Part shown: piece by piece, positions 20,076 to 34,566 of the stretch
Position numbering within the stretch: the stretch's first letter is position 1
How the letters are laid out: every line of letters begins with the position of its first letter
DNA from: Mycolicibacterium sphagni
GTDB taxonomy: Bacteria; Actinomycetota; Actinomycetes; Mycobacteriales; Mycobacteriaceae
Length of the DNA: 64,000 nt
Direction: 5' to 3'
Assembly (NCBI RefSeq): GCF_013337765.1
Contig: NZ_VBSB01000005.1
Span: 620,001 to 684,000, forward strand
Translations under genes and position numbers: made by a program
The notes under the pieces: model-generated
Told to the model about the DNA's origin: nothing
Databases searched by the model: none
Seen by the model: the letters and a program-made list of their open reading frames with translations, nothing else

Positions 20076-20549
20076 TTAGCAGAGCCGCTGGGTAGCGATC
20101 CGAATGTAGTCGGCGGTGGCCTGGGTTACCTGCAAATCTGGGGCCCCCTGCGGCTCGGGGGCGGTGTGCGGTGGCATAGAAGAAGTGGCCGATCCCGAGT
20201 CGTTGACGTCGCTGCGCACCATGGGGGCGATGTAGTCCCAGACTGCCTGATCGCTTTGACCGGCCGCATGGGCCTGGCAGACGTGGGAGCCGATGCTCAA
20301 TGCTTCCAGCTCGCTGGAGGGGTGCACACCGGCGGCGCTGAGCGCATCGAGGAACCCGCGCTGCGCCGGTGTGACGTCGAGCTTGGTGGACTGCAGATCG
20401 ACGTCGGGACCCAATATCGCGCCCTGGCCGTGAACAGCGCCGTAGGTTGCGGGCGGGACGGTGGTGGTCACCAAATCCTCACCAGAACTGCAGGCCACCA
20501 TCAGCCAGGCCGTTGGGCCCACGAGGCTGATGACGAGCGAGCGCTGCAC
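20076..20549 (-). CDS. DUF732 exported protein
   Basis: This 157-residue protein has a hydrophobic N-terminus ending LMVACSSG, a near-lipobox (Met at -3), so it is probably a lipoprotein or secreted. The mature region carries the DUF732 pattern: FLDALSAAGV, then an internal Cys (SHVCQAH) and a final Cys (ATQRLC) expected to form a disulfide, with an insert rich in Ser, Pro and Thr (about 112-130). DUF732 proteins are widespread secreted mycobacterial proteins without assigned function. The gene lies 21 bases upstream of culp6 and may share its transcript. Confidence 0.82.
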   Translation of the reverse strand: MQRSLVISLVGPTAWLMVACSSGEDLVTTTVPPATYGAVHGQGAILGPDVDLQSTKLDVTPAQRGFLDALSAAGVHPSSELEALSIGSHVCQAHAAGQSDQAVWDYIAPMVRSDVNDSGSATSSMPPHTAPEPQGAPDLQVTQATADYIRIATQRLC

Positions 20550-20631
20550 GCCTCCACGTTACCGGCTGCCCGTATGTGGCCCAGAGCTCCGAAAGATTGC
20601 GGAAAGCTAACAGTTCGCCTGCGTTGGTGAC

Positions 20632-21522
20632 TTATTTGATAGCTGCCGCAACGTCGTTCGACATCGCGGCCAGTTGATTGGCCCAGTTGCCCCAGTCGTG
20701 GTTGCCACCAGCCGGGAAGTCGAAATGACCGTTGCGGCCGCCCAGGGAGCGGTAATGCGCGTAGAAGGTGCGGTTGCTGCCCTGGGCCTGATCGCAATAG
20801 CCGATCATGGCCGGCACGTCACTGCAGGTCAGCGTCTGGGGGCTGAAGATCCACAGCCGGGTGTTGTTGTCGACGAGCAGCTGGGCGTGCACGTCAGGGT
20901 CGTGCCACTTCCACCGGCCGAGCTGCGCGGCACCCCACATGGCCTGGGTGTTCACCCCGCCGAACTCGTTCATACCCGCGGTGATCGCGCCGTTGAGAAA
21001 GGTGTTCGACGGGGTCAGGAAGCCCGACATCGACCCGGCGTAGCGGTAGCGGTCCGGGTGGAAGGTCGCCTCCATCAGGGCTCCGGTACCACCCTGGGCG
21101 GCGCCGACGATCGCGTGCCCGCCGGGGGCCAGGCCCTTGTTGGCCGCCAGCCAGTTGGGCAGCTCGTCCGACAGGAAGGTCTCCCACTGCCGGGTGCCGT
21201 CGGCCTCCCAGTTGGTGTACAGGGTGAACGCCCCGCTGGCCGGCGCGACCACCGAGACGCCCTTGCCTGCCAGGGTGTTGAACGCGTTGCCCGCGGTCAC
21301 CCAGTTACTGACCGGGTCGCCGGCGTTGAATGCGTCCAGGAGCACGACGGCATGCGGGCCACCGCCCATGAAGGCCACCGGAATGTCGCGGCCCATGGCG
21401 CCCGACGGCACCATCAGGTATTCGACGTCGGCGGCGTGGGAGGCCGGCGCAGTGGCGCTCCATAATCCGAGCGCCAGAACTGCGGCGCAGACACCCCGGA
21501 ACAGGCCCGACAGACTCATCAT
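20632..21522 (-). CDS. fbpD: Antigen 85-related protein MPT51/MPB51
   Basis: The start chosen is ATG at 21522 (another ATG directly follows), placed after AGGTGACC; an upstream GTG at 21546 lacks such a site. The product of 296 residues has a signal peptide ending SHAAD and an antigen 85 alpha/beta-hydrolase fold (DVEYLMVPS, then VLLDAFNAG). The nucleophile elbow, GLSMAG in true mycolyltransferases, is GAAQGG here, so the catalytic Ser is missing as in Mtb MPT51. It is therefore a non-catalytic, probably carbohydrate- or matrix-binding wall protein. It resembles Mtb Rv3803c along its length. Order fbpA-fbpD-culp6 is conserved. Confidence 0.94.
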   Translation of the reverse strand: MMSLSGLFRGVCAAVLALGLWSATAPASHAADVEYLMVPSGAMGRDIPVAFMGGGPHAVVLLDAFNAGDPVSNWVTAGNAFNTLAGKGVSVVAPASGAFTLYTNWEADGTRQWETFLSDELPNWLAANKGLAPGGHAIVGAAQGGTGALMEATFHPDRYRYAGSMSGFLTPSNTFLNGAITAGMNEFGGVNTQAMWGAAQLGRWKWHDPDVHAQLLVDNNTRLWIFSPQTLTCSDVPAMIGYCDQAQGSNRTFYAHYRSLGGRNGHFDFPAGGNHDWGNWANQLAAMSNDVAAAIK

Positions 21523-21610
21523 GGTCACCTCAAGTCGACTAGTCACGTATATAGCCCCGCCCCACCTGCAAGGTAGTGAATCACACCGCTTACTGGCGAT
21601 GGTGTGGATA

Positions 21611-21645
21611 CGCCAACGGCGACGACCGTGAAGGTCGTCGCCGTT
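21611..21645. terminator. Perfect 15-bp inverted repeat downstream of fbpA
   Basis: CCAACGGCGACGACC and GGTCGTCGCCGTTGG are exact reverse complements around a 5-base loop, GTGAA. On the minus strand the hairpin forms 32 bases after the fbpA stop and before the mpt51 gene. It lacks a U-tract, so it may act as a mycobacterial-type terminator or as a transcript-stabilising or attenuating structure between the two genes. Confidence 0.75.
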
Positions 21646-21676
21646 GGTCGTTATCGACTGCTACCGAGGGTGAAGC

Positions 21677-22690
<1,014 letters not shown>

Positions 22691-22801
22691 TCATCCTTTT
22701 TTGGGGGCCGCACCGCATGCGATCCACGCAGCCATGCCCAGCTAGTCAACCACAAGTGACGTGATCGTTCCTCTTCTACAGATGTTGTCGTGACCGCCCT
22801 C

Positions 22802-23815
<1,014 letters not shown>

Positions 23816-24086
23816 TCATTCGTTCACGGCATGGCACAACCGCTGTCCGCATTGACATTGGTTCGCCTAGCGTTCTCACACTTGATCTGTGTATCGCCGC
23901 AAACTGACCGCAGCGTTACCGGCTAGGGCCCGGCAGGCAAACTAAGCTACCGCGTGCGCGACGCAATCATGAAACCTGCTGCACTAAACCCGATTGCGGT
24001 GAGATATGGACCACAGTTGCTGAGGTCCACTGCCGTTGATTATGCGTAACAGGTTGCACTCGGCCCACTTTGGCCCCACTGTCAAG

Positions 24087-26093
24087 TTACGGACCGGTCG
24101 GGGGTAAGCCGGTGTAGGGCGTGCCCTTCAACGGCGGCTCGGGCAGACCGCAGCGTTGCAGTTCATACTGCGGCACGCGATCGATGCGATAGCGAGTGAA
24201 TTCGAGCGCGTGCAGCACGTTTGACACGAATCGGCGGATACCCAGCGGACCGCGGATGGAGTTCAGCATCGCGTCGGTCTCCGGGCAGCCCAGAGCCACC
24301 CCGGCCTCGGCGATCCAGCCCTCGTCGAGGTAGGGCGGGACGTAGGGATGCTCTTTGAGCCAGGGCCCCTCGGCCACGGCCCAGTCGGGGAAGAGGTTCT
24401 TGTCGTGACCGATGCGGCCGTCTTCCAGCCGCGCGGTGTGTGCCGCGATCGGATTCGCAAGACCGATCTGGTCGATCACCCTGACGTTCAGCCCGACGTT
24501 CATACCGAGCATCCCGAGGTTGGTGAAAAACACTGTGTGCGGCGCTATTTGGCGACGCCAGGTATCCATCGAGACACCGGGCGGTGGTGGCGGCGGCGGG
24601 TATGCGGGCACCACATCCCATTGGTCATAGTTTCCCGACGGCAGCAGCAGCGCGCCGTCGGGGGTGTTGTTGATCGCGGTCAGGACCGCGCGCATGCGCG
24701 GATAGTCCAGGTAGTCGGCGGCGGTTAGCGGGTGGGCGTGGCCGGTGGCCTGGGAGTAGAACCGGCGCTCGTCGACGATGCCCGAATACGTGACCCGGGT
24801 GGCGTCGACTCCCATCCCCGGGGAATTCGCCGCCCACAGCGACCAGCCGACGATCCCCAGCCACAGCGCGGCGGTCGCGCCGGCCAACACGACGCCCCGG
24901 TCCCGGGCCGAGGCGATGGTGTCGGGCAGCACGACGGGAATCACCGCGACGGGAGTCAGCAGGCAGAACACCGGGGTCAGCAAGACCCGGCCATGCATGA
25001 AATCGCCGCCCTGACGGATCCAGTACAGCCCCTGCACCAGACCACTGACAAGCATGAAAATGACGACAGCAGTGGGGCTTTGGATCCGGCTGGCCAGCCG
25101 GCCGGACGTGGTGGGCGCCGGCGCGGGGCCGCGGGTACTACGTGCGGCCACCACGACCCCGCCGAGCGCGATCACCAAAAGCGCCGCCAGCCACAGCGCG
25201 TAGGGCTGGTTGAAGTTGGCCAGGTAGATCAGGCCTTGCCCCCACTTGTCGCCGGTGGCGTCCTTGGCAAGCGCGGTCTGCGGGAAAAGTAGTCCGTAGT
25301 AACCCATTCGGAAGATCTGGTAGCCCACCGGGAGCAGCCCGCCTGCAACCACGACGAGCAAGCGGTTGAGCCAACCGCGGCCGGCGACAAGCATCATCAC
25401 CAGCGCCAGCCCACCGACCAGGGCGAGTTCGGGACGGACCAGCACGCTCAAACCGGCGACGAAGGCCAGCGCCGCGGTGAAGGCGGGGCCGTTGCCCTGG
25501 CGCCGCGGTGCTTGCGACCAGGCCACCATCATCCACCACAGCAGGCCGATCCAGGCGAGCACCAGACCGTTCTCCAGGCCCGAGGTGGCGAAGTCGCGGG
25601 CGGGCGGGATGGCGATGTAGACCAACACACCGGCCGGCAGCAGCAGCGCCCGGCGCCCCTGTAGCCCGGGCGCGAATATCCGTGCGGTACCGATCATTAC
25701 GAACACCACACCCGCGATGGACAAGCTCAGCGCCAGCGCCAGCGCCACATACTCCAGTCGCACCGGTCCGCCGACGAGGCCGCCGAAATAGGTGAGAAAG
25801 GTCCACAGCGTGGAGGTGTTGGACTCCACCCGCTCGCCGGCGTTGAACACCGGCCCGTTGCCGTCCAGCAGATTGCGCACCGTGCGCAACACGATCAAAC
25901 CGTCGTCGGCGATCCAGCGTCGTTGCCAGGCCCCCCAGGCCCACAACGCGGCGACCACGACGACACTGAGCCACAAGCTGACACGGGCCAGCGGAGGCAG
26001 CGGGAACGCCGGTGCCCAAGGCAATTTCAGCGGCCCGGCCTCGGCCGGGCCGCTATCGGGAGTCAGTCGCTCAACTGAAGGCGATCGCTGCAA
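24087..26093 (-). CDS. aftB: Arabinofuranosyltransferase AftB
   Basis: This 668-residue GT-C membrane glycosyltransferase adds the terminal beta-1,2 arabinofuranose to arabinogalactan and lipoarabinomannan using decaprenyl-phosphoryl arabinose. The first external loop has the Asp pair in RRWIADDGLIVLR. Around ten membrane helices span about 38-425, followed by an extracytoplasmic C-terminal domain (DEGWIAEAGVALGCPETDAML). Sequence is close to remembered Mtb Rv3805c throughout. The only in-frame starts before the first helix are TTG codons (26093 or about 23 codons later), so the start is uncertain; the longer one overlaps ubiA by 23 bases. Part of the Glf-GlfT2-PAP2-UbiA-AftB run. Confidence 0.94.
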   Translation of the reverse strand: MQRSPSVERLTPDSGPAEAGPLKLPWAPAFPLPPLARVSLWLSVVVVAALWAWGAWQRRWIADDGLIVLRTVRNLLDGNGPVFNAGERVESNTSTLWTFLTYFGGLVGGPVRLEYVALALALSLSIAGVVFVMIGTARIFAPGLQGRRALLLPAGVLVYIAIPPARDFATSGLENGLVLAWIGLLWWMMVAWSQAPRRQGNGPAFTAALAFVAGLSVLVRPELALVGGLALVMMLVAGRGWLNRLLVVVAGGLLPVGYQIFRMGYYGLLFPQTALAKDATGDKWGQGLIYLANFNQPYALWLAALLVIALGGVVVAARSTRGPAPAPTTSGRLASRIQSPTAVVIFMLVSGLVQGLYWIRQGGDFMHGRVLLTPVFCLLTPVAVIPVVLPDTIASARDRGVVLAGATAALWLGIVGWSLWAANSPGMGVDATRVTYSGIVDERRFYSQATGHAHPLTAADYLDYPRMRAVLTAINNTPDGALLLPSGNYDQWDVVPAYPPPPPPPGVSMDTWRRQIAPHTVFFTNLGMLGMNVGLNVRVIDQIGLANPIAAHTARLEDGRIGHDKNLFPDWAVAEGPWLKEHPYVPPYLDEGWIAEAGVALGCPETDAMLNSIRGPLGIRRFVSNVLHALEFTRYRIDRVPQYELQRCGLPEPPLKGTPYTGLPPTGP

Positions 26094-26985
26094 CGATTGT
26101 TCCGATCATCACGAGCCCCAGCAGCTGCAACACCCGGTCGCCCAGCACGATCTCCTCGGGTTCGCCGGCCAGCCCGCCGTCGACGTCGACGGCGTAGCGC
26201 AGGATGCCGATCGTGAACGGCACGATCGACACCGCCCACCACGAGCCGGTGTTGCCATCGCGCTCGAACGCGAACAGCCCGTAGCAGAGCACCACCGCCG
26301 TCGCCGACAACGTCCAGACGAACCGCAGGTAGGTCGTGGTGTAGCTCTCCAGCGACTTGCGGATCTTGGCGCCGGTGCGCTCGGCGAGTTGCAACTCGGC
26401 GTAACGCTTACCCGCCGCCATGAACAGCGCGCCGAACGCCATCACCAGCAGGAACCACTGGGACAGCGGGATGCCCGCGGCCACACCGCCGGCGATGGCC
26501 CGGATCAGGAAGCCCGAGGACACGATGCAGATGTCCAGGACCGCTTGATGTTTGAGGCCGAAGCAGTAGGCCAGCTGAATGCCGATGTAGATCCCCATGA
26601 CCAGCGCCAGCTGCGGGGTCAGCCACCAGGAGATGCCCAGTGAAGCGACGGCGAGCACCGAGGCAATGCCGTAGGCCAGCCCGACCGGCAGCACACCGGC
26701 GGCGATCGGCCGGAACCGCTTGGTCGGGTGGGCGCGGTCGGCCTCGACGTCGCGGGCGTCGTTGATCAGGTAGATCGACGAAGCGGCCAGGCAGAAGACC
26801 ACAAACGCGATCGACACCTTGAACCCGACGTCGGCATAGTTGTAATGCATGTCGCGGCCAAGGGCGGCCAGCGGCGCGAGCAGCACGAGCAGGTTCTTGA
26901 CCCACTGGCGCGGCCGGATGGCCTTGATGATCGCGCTGAACAGATTGCTCGGCGGTCCGGCGACCTGTTTGGTTTCCTCACTCAT
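26071..26985 (-). CDS. ubiA: Decaprenyl-phosphate phosphoribosyltransferase UbiA
   Basis: This 304-residue polytopic prenyltransferase moves phosphoribose from PRPP to decaprenyl phosphate, the first committed step to decaprenyl-phosphoryl arabinose, the donor for EmbB and AftB. The Mg-binding motif NDxxDxxxD is exact (Asn75, Asp76, Asp79, Asp83), followed by DRAHPTKRFRPIAAG. About nine membrane segments are visible. Length matches the Mtb enzyme Rv3806c (about 302). It begins 7 bases after the PAP2 gene. Confidence 0.95.
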   Translation of the reverse strand: MSEETKQVAGPPSNLFSAIIKAIRPRQWVKNLLVLLAPLAALGRDMHYNYADVGFKVSIAFVVFCLAASSIYLINDARDVEADRAHPTKRFRPIAAGVLPVGLAYGIASVLAVASLGISWWLTPQLALVMGIYIGIQLAYCFGLKHQAVLDICIVSSGFLIRAIAGGVAAGIPLSQWFLLVMAFGALFMAAGKRYAELQLAERTGAKIRKSLESYTTTYLRFVWTLSATAVVLCYGLFAFERDGNTGSWWAVSIVPFTIGILRYAVDVDGGLAGEPEEIVLGDRVLQLLGLVMIGTIVAAIAFS

Positions 26986-26991
26986 GGAGGC

Positions 26992-27535
26992 TCACTTCGG
27001 CGTCTCCTTCTGCGGTGAGGCAAAACACCCGGCCGTCCGCGCGACAACGGCACCGATCGCCGCCCCGGCAAGTACGTCGGTCGGGTAATGCACACCGAGC
27101 ACCAGCCGCGACAGGGCCATCGCGGGCACCACTACCAGCGGCAGCCGTGAACGCGTGGCCCGGCACAGCAGCATAGCCGCGGCAGTGCTGGACGTGGCGT
27201 GGGCGGAGGGAAAGCTCAGCGCGCTCGGCGTGCCGACATTGACCGCGACCGCCGGATGATGGGGCCGCTTGCGGCGCACCACCAACTTGATCGCGATGGC
27301 CGCGGCATGCGCGGCCACCGCGCCGACACCCACGAGCGCCCAGTCCCGCCGGCGCTTCGGCATGACCAGCGCGCCCAACGCCGAGATCGCCACCCAGCCC
27401 TGGGCGTGCTCACCGAAATGGGACATCGCCCGGGCCACCTCGATCACCGCAGGTGTGCCCACCGTGGACTGGACGGCGACCAGTGCGGCGACTTCACCGC
27501 TGGCGGGCGGCGCGACCGGTTCCGGCGCGCTGCCG

Positions 27536-27543
<8 letters not shown>
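26992..27543 (-). CDS. PAP2-family phosphatase (Rv3807c type)
   Basis: The start is placed at ATG 27543, overlapping the end of glfT2 by 8 bases, because the longer open frame would run deep inside glfT2. The 183-residue membrane protein has all three PAP2 motifs: KLVVRRKRP, PSAH and SRLVLGVHYPTD. Its position between glfT2 and ubiA suggests it dephosphorylates decaprenyl-phosphoryl-5-phosphoribose made by UbiA, the step assigned to Rv3807c, although Rv3807c is reported as non-essential. Five to six hydrophobic segments fit a membrane phosphatase with external active site. Confidence 0.9.
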
Positions 27544-30762
<3,219 letters not shown>

Positions 30763-31000
30763 CTAGGTTATCGGACCCGGGCGGTGTGACCCGCATCGCA
30801 AGCCGGGGTAGGCGCCGGAAATCAAGTGGGCTCGTACCGAATGCAGGTCGCAATTGGCTCACGATTCCGCATCGTCACTTCAGTCACAACAGTCCCACTC
30901 GTACCATCGATCACGTTGGCTTCGGATCCGGCGTACGGCCGTCTCCGGACCTTACGAATTAGTCAGACACGAACGTTGTCTAGATATTGAGGAGACTTCC

Positions 31001-31951
31001 GTGCCTAACAGCCGTCGACGCAAGCTCTCGACAGCCATGAGCGCAGTCGCCGCATTGGCCGTCGCAAGTCCTATTGCCGCTATTGGCGTGGTCGAACTGA
31101 CCGCTACCCCGCAGAAGGCACCCGAACAGCGCGAGTTCGTCCGCGCCGCGGTGGTGACCGACCTGCCGAACGAGATCATGTCCGCGCTGCAGCAGGGTCT
31201 GTCGCAGTTCGGGATCAACCTCCCGCCGCTGCCGACGGGCCTGAGCCCGGCCGGTGCCCAACCGGCGCAAGCCGGCCCGACGCTGACGACGCCGAGCCTG
31301 ACTGCGCCCGGCCTCACCACGCCGAGCCTGACCGCACCGGGGCTCACCACGCCCAGCTTGACCACGCCCGGGCTCACCACGCCGAGCCTGAGCACGCCGG
31401 GACTGACCACGCCCGGTTTGACCACTCCCGGTCTGACGACTCCCGGCCTGACCACCCCGGGTCTGACCACCCCGAGCGTCAGCACCCCCGGTCTGACCAC
31501 GCCCAGCCTGACCACCCCCGGTCTCACCACGCCGGGCCTGACCACACCGGGTCTCACCACACCGTCGGCGTCGGCTTCGCTGACCGATCCTGGGCTGACC
31601 AATCCGGCGCTGACGACGCCTCAGCTCGGTGCAGGCACCCCGTCGTTGGCGACCCCCGGGCTGACCAGCCCGTCGGCGACCGGCCTCGGCCTGCCGAACG
31701 AGCTGCCGATCAGCACGCCGGCGGCTGGGACGTATCCGATCCTTGGCGATCCCTCGCTGGCCATGCCCAGCGCGCCGGCCGCGTCCGGCGGGATCATCAG
31801 CGATCTGAGCAGCGCCGCCAACCAGCTCGGCGTCGGACAGGCAATCGACCTGCTCAAGGGCGTAGTCATGCCGTCGATTACCCAGGCGATGCAAGGCGCC
31901 TCGGCGGCCGCCGCTGCCCCCGCGGCAGCAGCGCCAGCCCCGGCTGGATAA
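31001..31951 (+). CDS. erp: Exported repetitive protein Erp
   Basis: The start chosen is GTG at 31001, six bases after GAGGAGA, giving PNSRRRKLSTAMSAVAALAV, which matches the Mtb Erp start; the frame is open further upstream. The 316-residue product has a signal peptide, an N-terminal domain (VVTDLPNEIMSALQQGLSQFGINLPP), a central array of Pro-Gly-Leu-Thr-Thr pentapeptides and a C-terminal domain (QAIDLLKGVVMPSITQAMQ) with a moderately hydrophobic tail. Erp is a cell-surface protein needed for normal wall integrity and virulence in pathogenic species. It is divergent from glf, and the 244 bases between hold both promoters. Confidence 0.95.
   Translation: MPNSRRRKLSTAMSAVAALAVASPIAAIGVVELTATPQKAPEQREFVRAAVVTDLPNEIMSALQQGLSQFGINLPPLPTGLSPAGAQPAQAGPTLTTPSLTAPGLTTPSLTAPGLTTPSLTTPGLTTPSLSTPGLTTPGLTTPGLTTPGLTTPGLTTPSVSTPGLTTPSLTTPGLTTPGLTTPGLTTPSASASLTDPGLTNPALTTPQLGAGTPSLATPGLTSPSATGLGLPNELPISTPAAGTYPILGDPSLAMPSAPAASGGIISDLSSAANQLGVGQAIDLLKGVVMPSITQAMQGASAAAAAPAAAAPAPAG
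31292..31561 (+). repeat. Pentapeptide repeat array of Erp (18 x 15 bp)
   Basis: Eighteen consecutive 15-base units encode P-[G/S]-[L/V]-[T/S]-[T/A], most often PGLTT alternating with PSLTT. Looser units continue on both sides (PTLTT before; DPGLTNPALTT after). Mtb Erp has PGLTS-type repeats; here Thr replaces Ser and the array looks longer. Third-position differences between units show it is not a very recent expansion. Confidence 0.9.
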
Positions 31952-31955
31952 CACA

Positions 31956-32040
31956 GACCTGCGTCGGAACGGCACCGCAGGGTGGGTCAGGCCGCTAGGT
32001 CAGTGAACCCGGAGAGGCCCCTGCGGTGCCGTTGCAGGTC
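31956..32040 (+). terminator. Long stem-loop after erp
   Basis: A perfect 14-base pair of arms (31969-31982 with 32019-32032, ACGGCACCGCAGGG type) is nested inside a second pair (GACCTGC 31956-31962 with GCAGGTC 32034-32040). It begins 4 bases after the erp stop and is followed by a T-rich stretch (ACTTTCTT at about 32049). It is the likely erp terminator. The large 36-base loop is unusual. Confidence 0.7.
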
Positions 32041-32113
32041 TCAAGTATCACTTTCTTCACACTGGCCCGTGTCGAAACAGTGGTATCAGAAGGCGCATAC
32101 GTAACATCGCCTT

Positions 32114-33757
32114 GTGCTGTCCCGTCGACCCGCGCCGTCGATCGTGTTCACCGCAATCGCGGCGACCGTCGTCATCCTGCCGTGGGCGGTCACCGGCGTA
32201 CCCGGCTCAGACCACAAGGACGGGCCGAGCGCGGCTGACACCGTGCTGTCCCAGCAGCCACTGACCGGACTGGGCGGCGGCCAGACGATCCGCGAAATCA
32301 GTCAGGCCACGCCGTTCTCGATGGTGGCTCTGACGGGCAGCGACCTCACCGGAACATCGGCGCGGGTGCGCGCCAAGCGCCCCGATGGAAGCTGGGGTCC
32401 GTGGTACGACGCGGAGACCCTCGAATCCAATGCCGACGACACCCAGCACGGCGGACCGCGCGGCACCGACCCGGTGTTCGTGGGCACCACGACCTCGGTG
32501 CAGATCGCGGTCACCCGTCCGGCCAACGCGCCGGTGACCAGCGCACCGCCCGAGACCGGCCTCGATGCGGGCAAAGAGCTCGGCTACGTGCCCGCCACTG
32601 CCGAACAGCCCTTCGCCCAGAACATCTCGGCCGTGCTGATCACCCCGCCGAAGGCGCCCGTCGATTCGCAGTGGCAGCCGCCGACGGCCGCGCTGGGCCC
32701 TGGTCAGCCGCCGAACATCATAAGCCGCGGCCAGTGGGGCGCCGACGACCACATGCGGTGCGGTAATGCAGTCTACGGCAATGGAATTCGTGCGGCGGTG
32801 GTGCACCACACCGCAGGCAGCAACGATTACGCACCGGAAGACTCCGCGTCCATCGTCCGATCAATCTACGCCTACCACACCCGCACCCTGGGCTGGTGCG
32901 ACATCGCCTACAACGCGCTGGTGGACAAGTACGGTCAGGTCTTCGAGGGCCGGGCCGGCGGTATCACCAAGGACGTACTCGGTTCGCACACCGGCGGATT
33001 CAACCGCGACGTGTGGGGCGTATCGATGATCGGCGATTTCGAAGACGTTCCGCCGACCGAGATCCTGGTCCGCACCGTCGGCAGGCTGCTCGGCTGGCGC
33101 TTGGGCCTGGACCGGGTGAACCCACTGGGCACCGTGAACCTGACCTCGGCCGGCGGCGACTACACCTTCTTCCGCGCTGGCGCGACTGCCACGTTGCCGA
33201 CGATCTTCGCTCACCGCGACGTCGGCAACACCGAGTGTCCTGGCAATGCCGGCTATGCCACACTCGGCCAAATCCGGGACATCGCAGCACGATTCAACCG
33301 GCCGCCCGACCTCGTCGAATCGCTGCGCGGCGGCGCGATCTTCGCCAAGTGGGAAGCACTGGGCGGTAAGAACGGACCGCTCGGGGAACCGACGTCCCCG
33401 GAGGCGTCGGCCGACGGCATGGCACGGTATGTGACGTTCGAGCACGGCGCGATCTACTGGTCGCCGACCACCGAGGCGCAGCCGCTGACCGGTGCGATCT
33501 ATGAGGCCTGGGCATCGCTGGGCTTCGAGCGCGGCGCACTGGGCCTGCCGACCAGTGGCGAGATCCAGGAACCCGAGTGGATCGTGCAGAACTTCCAGCA
33601 CGGCACCCTGAACTTCGATCGGCAGACGCACAACGTCTTACGTGTGGTCGACGCGCTGACGCTGGTGATGCCGCCACCGGCCGCCGAGGGGCCGCCGGTG
33701 CAGTTGGAGCGGTTCAGCCGCGCGGCGAACCCGGTGCTGGAAGCACCGGCGAGCTAA
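32114..33757 (+). CDS. PGRP-type N-acetylmuramoyl-L-alanine amidase with LGFP repeats
   Basis: This 547-residue exported protein (GTG start) has a signal peptide (IVFTAIAATVVILPWAVTG). A spacer domain is followed by a peptidoglycan-recognition/amidase domain at about 205-390 with zinc ligands in AAVVHHTAGS and FAHRDVGNTECPG (His, His, Cys). Two C-terminal LGFP repeats follow (WEALGGKNGPLGEPTS and WASLGFERGALGLPTS), which bind the wall. It hydrolyses the amide between muramic acid and the stem peptide. It corresponds in position and layout to Mtb Rv3811 (539 residues). The stop overlaps the convergent HAD gene by 4 bases. Confidence 0.92.
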   Translation: MLSRRPAPSIVFTAIAATVVILPWAVTGVPGSDHKDGPSAADTVLSQQPLTGLGGGQTIREISQATPFSMVALTGSDLTGTSARVRAKRPDGSWGPWYDAETLESNADDTQHGGPRGTDPVFVGTTTSVQIAVTRPANAPVTSAPPETGLDAGKELGYVPATAEQPFAQNISAVLITPPKAPVDSQWQPPTAALGPGQPPNIISRGQWGADDHMRCGNAVYGNGIRAAVVHHTAGSNDYAPEDSASIVRSIYAYHTRTLGWCDIAYNALVDKYGQVFEGRAGGITKDVLGSHTGGFNRDVWGVSMIGDFEDVPPTEILVRTVGRLLGWRLGLDRVNPLGTVNLTSAGGDYTFFRAGATATLPTIFAHRDVGNTECPGNAGYATLGQIRDIAARFNRPPDLVESLRGGAIFAKWEALGGKNGPLGEPTSPEASADGMARYVTFEHGAIYWSPTTEAQPLTGAIYEAWASLGFERGALGLPTSGEIQEPEWIVQNFQHGTLNFDRQTHNVLRVVDALTLVMPPPAAEGPPVQLERFSRAANPVLEAPAS

Positions 33758-34566
33758 AGCCACCAGCGTTCGAGCACGCGCGCCAAGCCGTCGTCGGCAT
33801 TGGTCGCGGTCACCTCGTTGGCGGCGGCGATCGCATCCGGATGGGCATTGCCCATCGCGACGCCGTGGCCGGCCCAGAGCAGCATCGGTACGTCGTTGGG
33901 CATGTCACCGAACGCGACCACATCCTCGGCGGTGATACCCAGCGGCCGCGCGACCTCTTCGACGCCCGTCGCCTTGCTGGTTCCGAGGGGATTGATCTCG
34001 ATCAGGCCGTTGTTTGTGGAGTAGGTGATATCACCTTGTAACCCAATGTGTTTGGCAAGTTCGGCGGCCATATCCGAACTTCGGGCACCGGCCTTGCGGA
34101 TCAGCAACTTCACGGCGGGCGCGCTCAGCAGATCCTCGAGCGAGACCTCGGTGTTGTCCGGGTTGAGCCAGGCGTGCTCGTACCCGGGCGAGCTGACGAA
34201 CTGTGGCGTCGCCGCGTCGTGCGCGGTGCGGCCGACGCGCTCGACGGCCAGACCCACCCCTGGAATCACCCGGGTGGCCATCTCGGCGAGCTCGGTGAGG
34301 ACGTCGATGTCCAGGGTGCGCGCGGAGATGATGCGGTCCTGGTCGGGGTCGTAGATCACGGCGCCGTTGGCGCACACCGCCATCGGCGCGAAGCCCAGCG
34401 CCTCGACGACGGGTGGCACCCATCTCGGTGGGCGGCCCGTCGCCAACACAAACTGAACACCAGAGGCCACCGCGGCGTGCACCGCCTGGCGGGTGCGCGG
34501 CGTGACGCGCTCGTCGTCGTCGAGCAAGGTGCCATCCACATCGGTGGCGATCAGTGCGGGCAACAT
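33754..34566 (-). CDS. HAD-superfamily phosphatase, Cof type
   Basis: This 270-residue HAD hydrolase has motif I DVDGTLLDDD, motif II ATGR, motif III Lys (LGTSKATGV) and motif IV GDMPNDVPML, with a Cof-type C2 cap between. Such enzymes dephosphorylate small sugar phosphates or FMN-like substrates; the substrate here is unknown. Orthologous in place to Mtb Rv3813c. It begins within TGATG at the end of the upstream acyltransferase gene, so the two are translationally coupled. Confidence 0.88.
   Translation of the reverse strand: MLPALIATDVDGTLLDDDERVTPRTRQAVHAAVASGVQFVLATGRPPRWVPPVVEALGFAPMAVCANGAVIYDPDQDRIISARTLDIDVLTELAEMATRVIPGVGLAVERVGRTAHDAATPQFVSSPGYEHAWLNPDNTEVSLEDLLSAPAVKLLIRKAGARSSDMAAELAKHIGLQGDITYSTNNGLIEINPLGTSKATGVEEVARPLGITAEDVVAFGDMPNDVPMLLWAGHGVAMGNAHPDAIAAANEVTATNADDGLARVLERWWL

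Noticed and set aside
31292..31561. Regular direct repeats resembling a CRISPR or minisatellite
   Set aside because: The unit is 15 bases without spacers and keeps the reading frame of Erp; it is a protein repeat.
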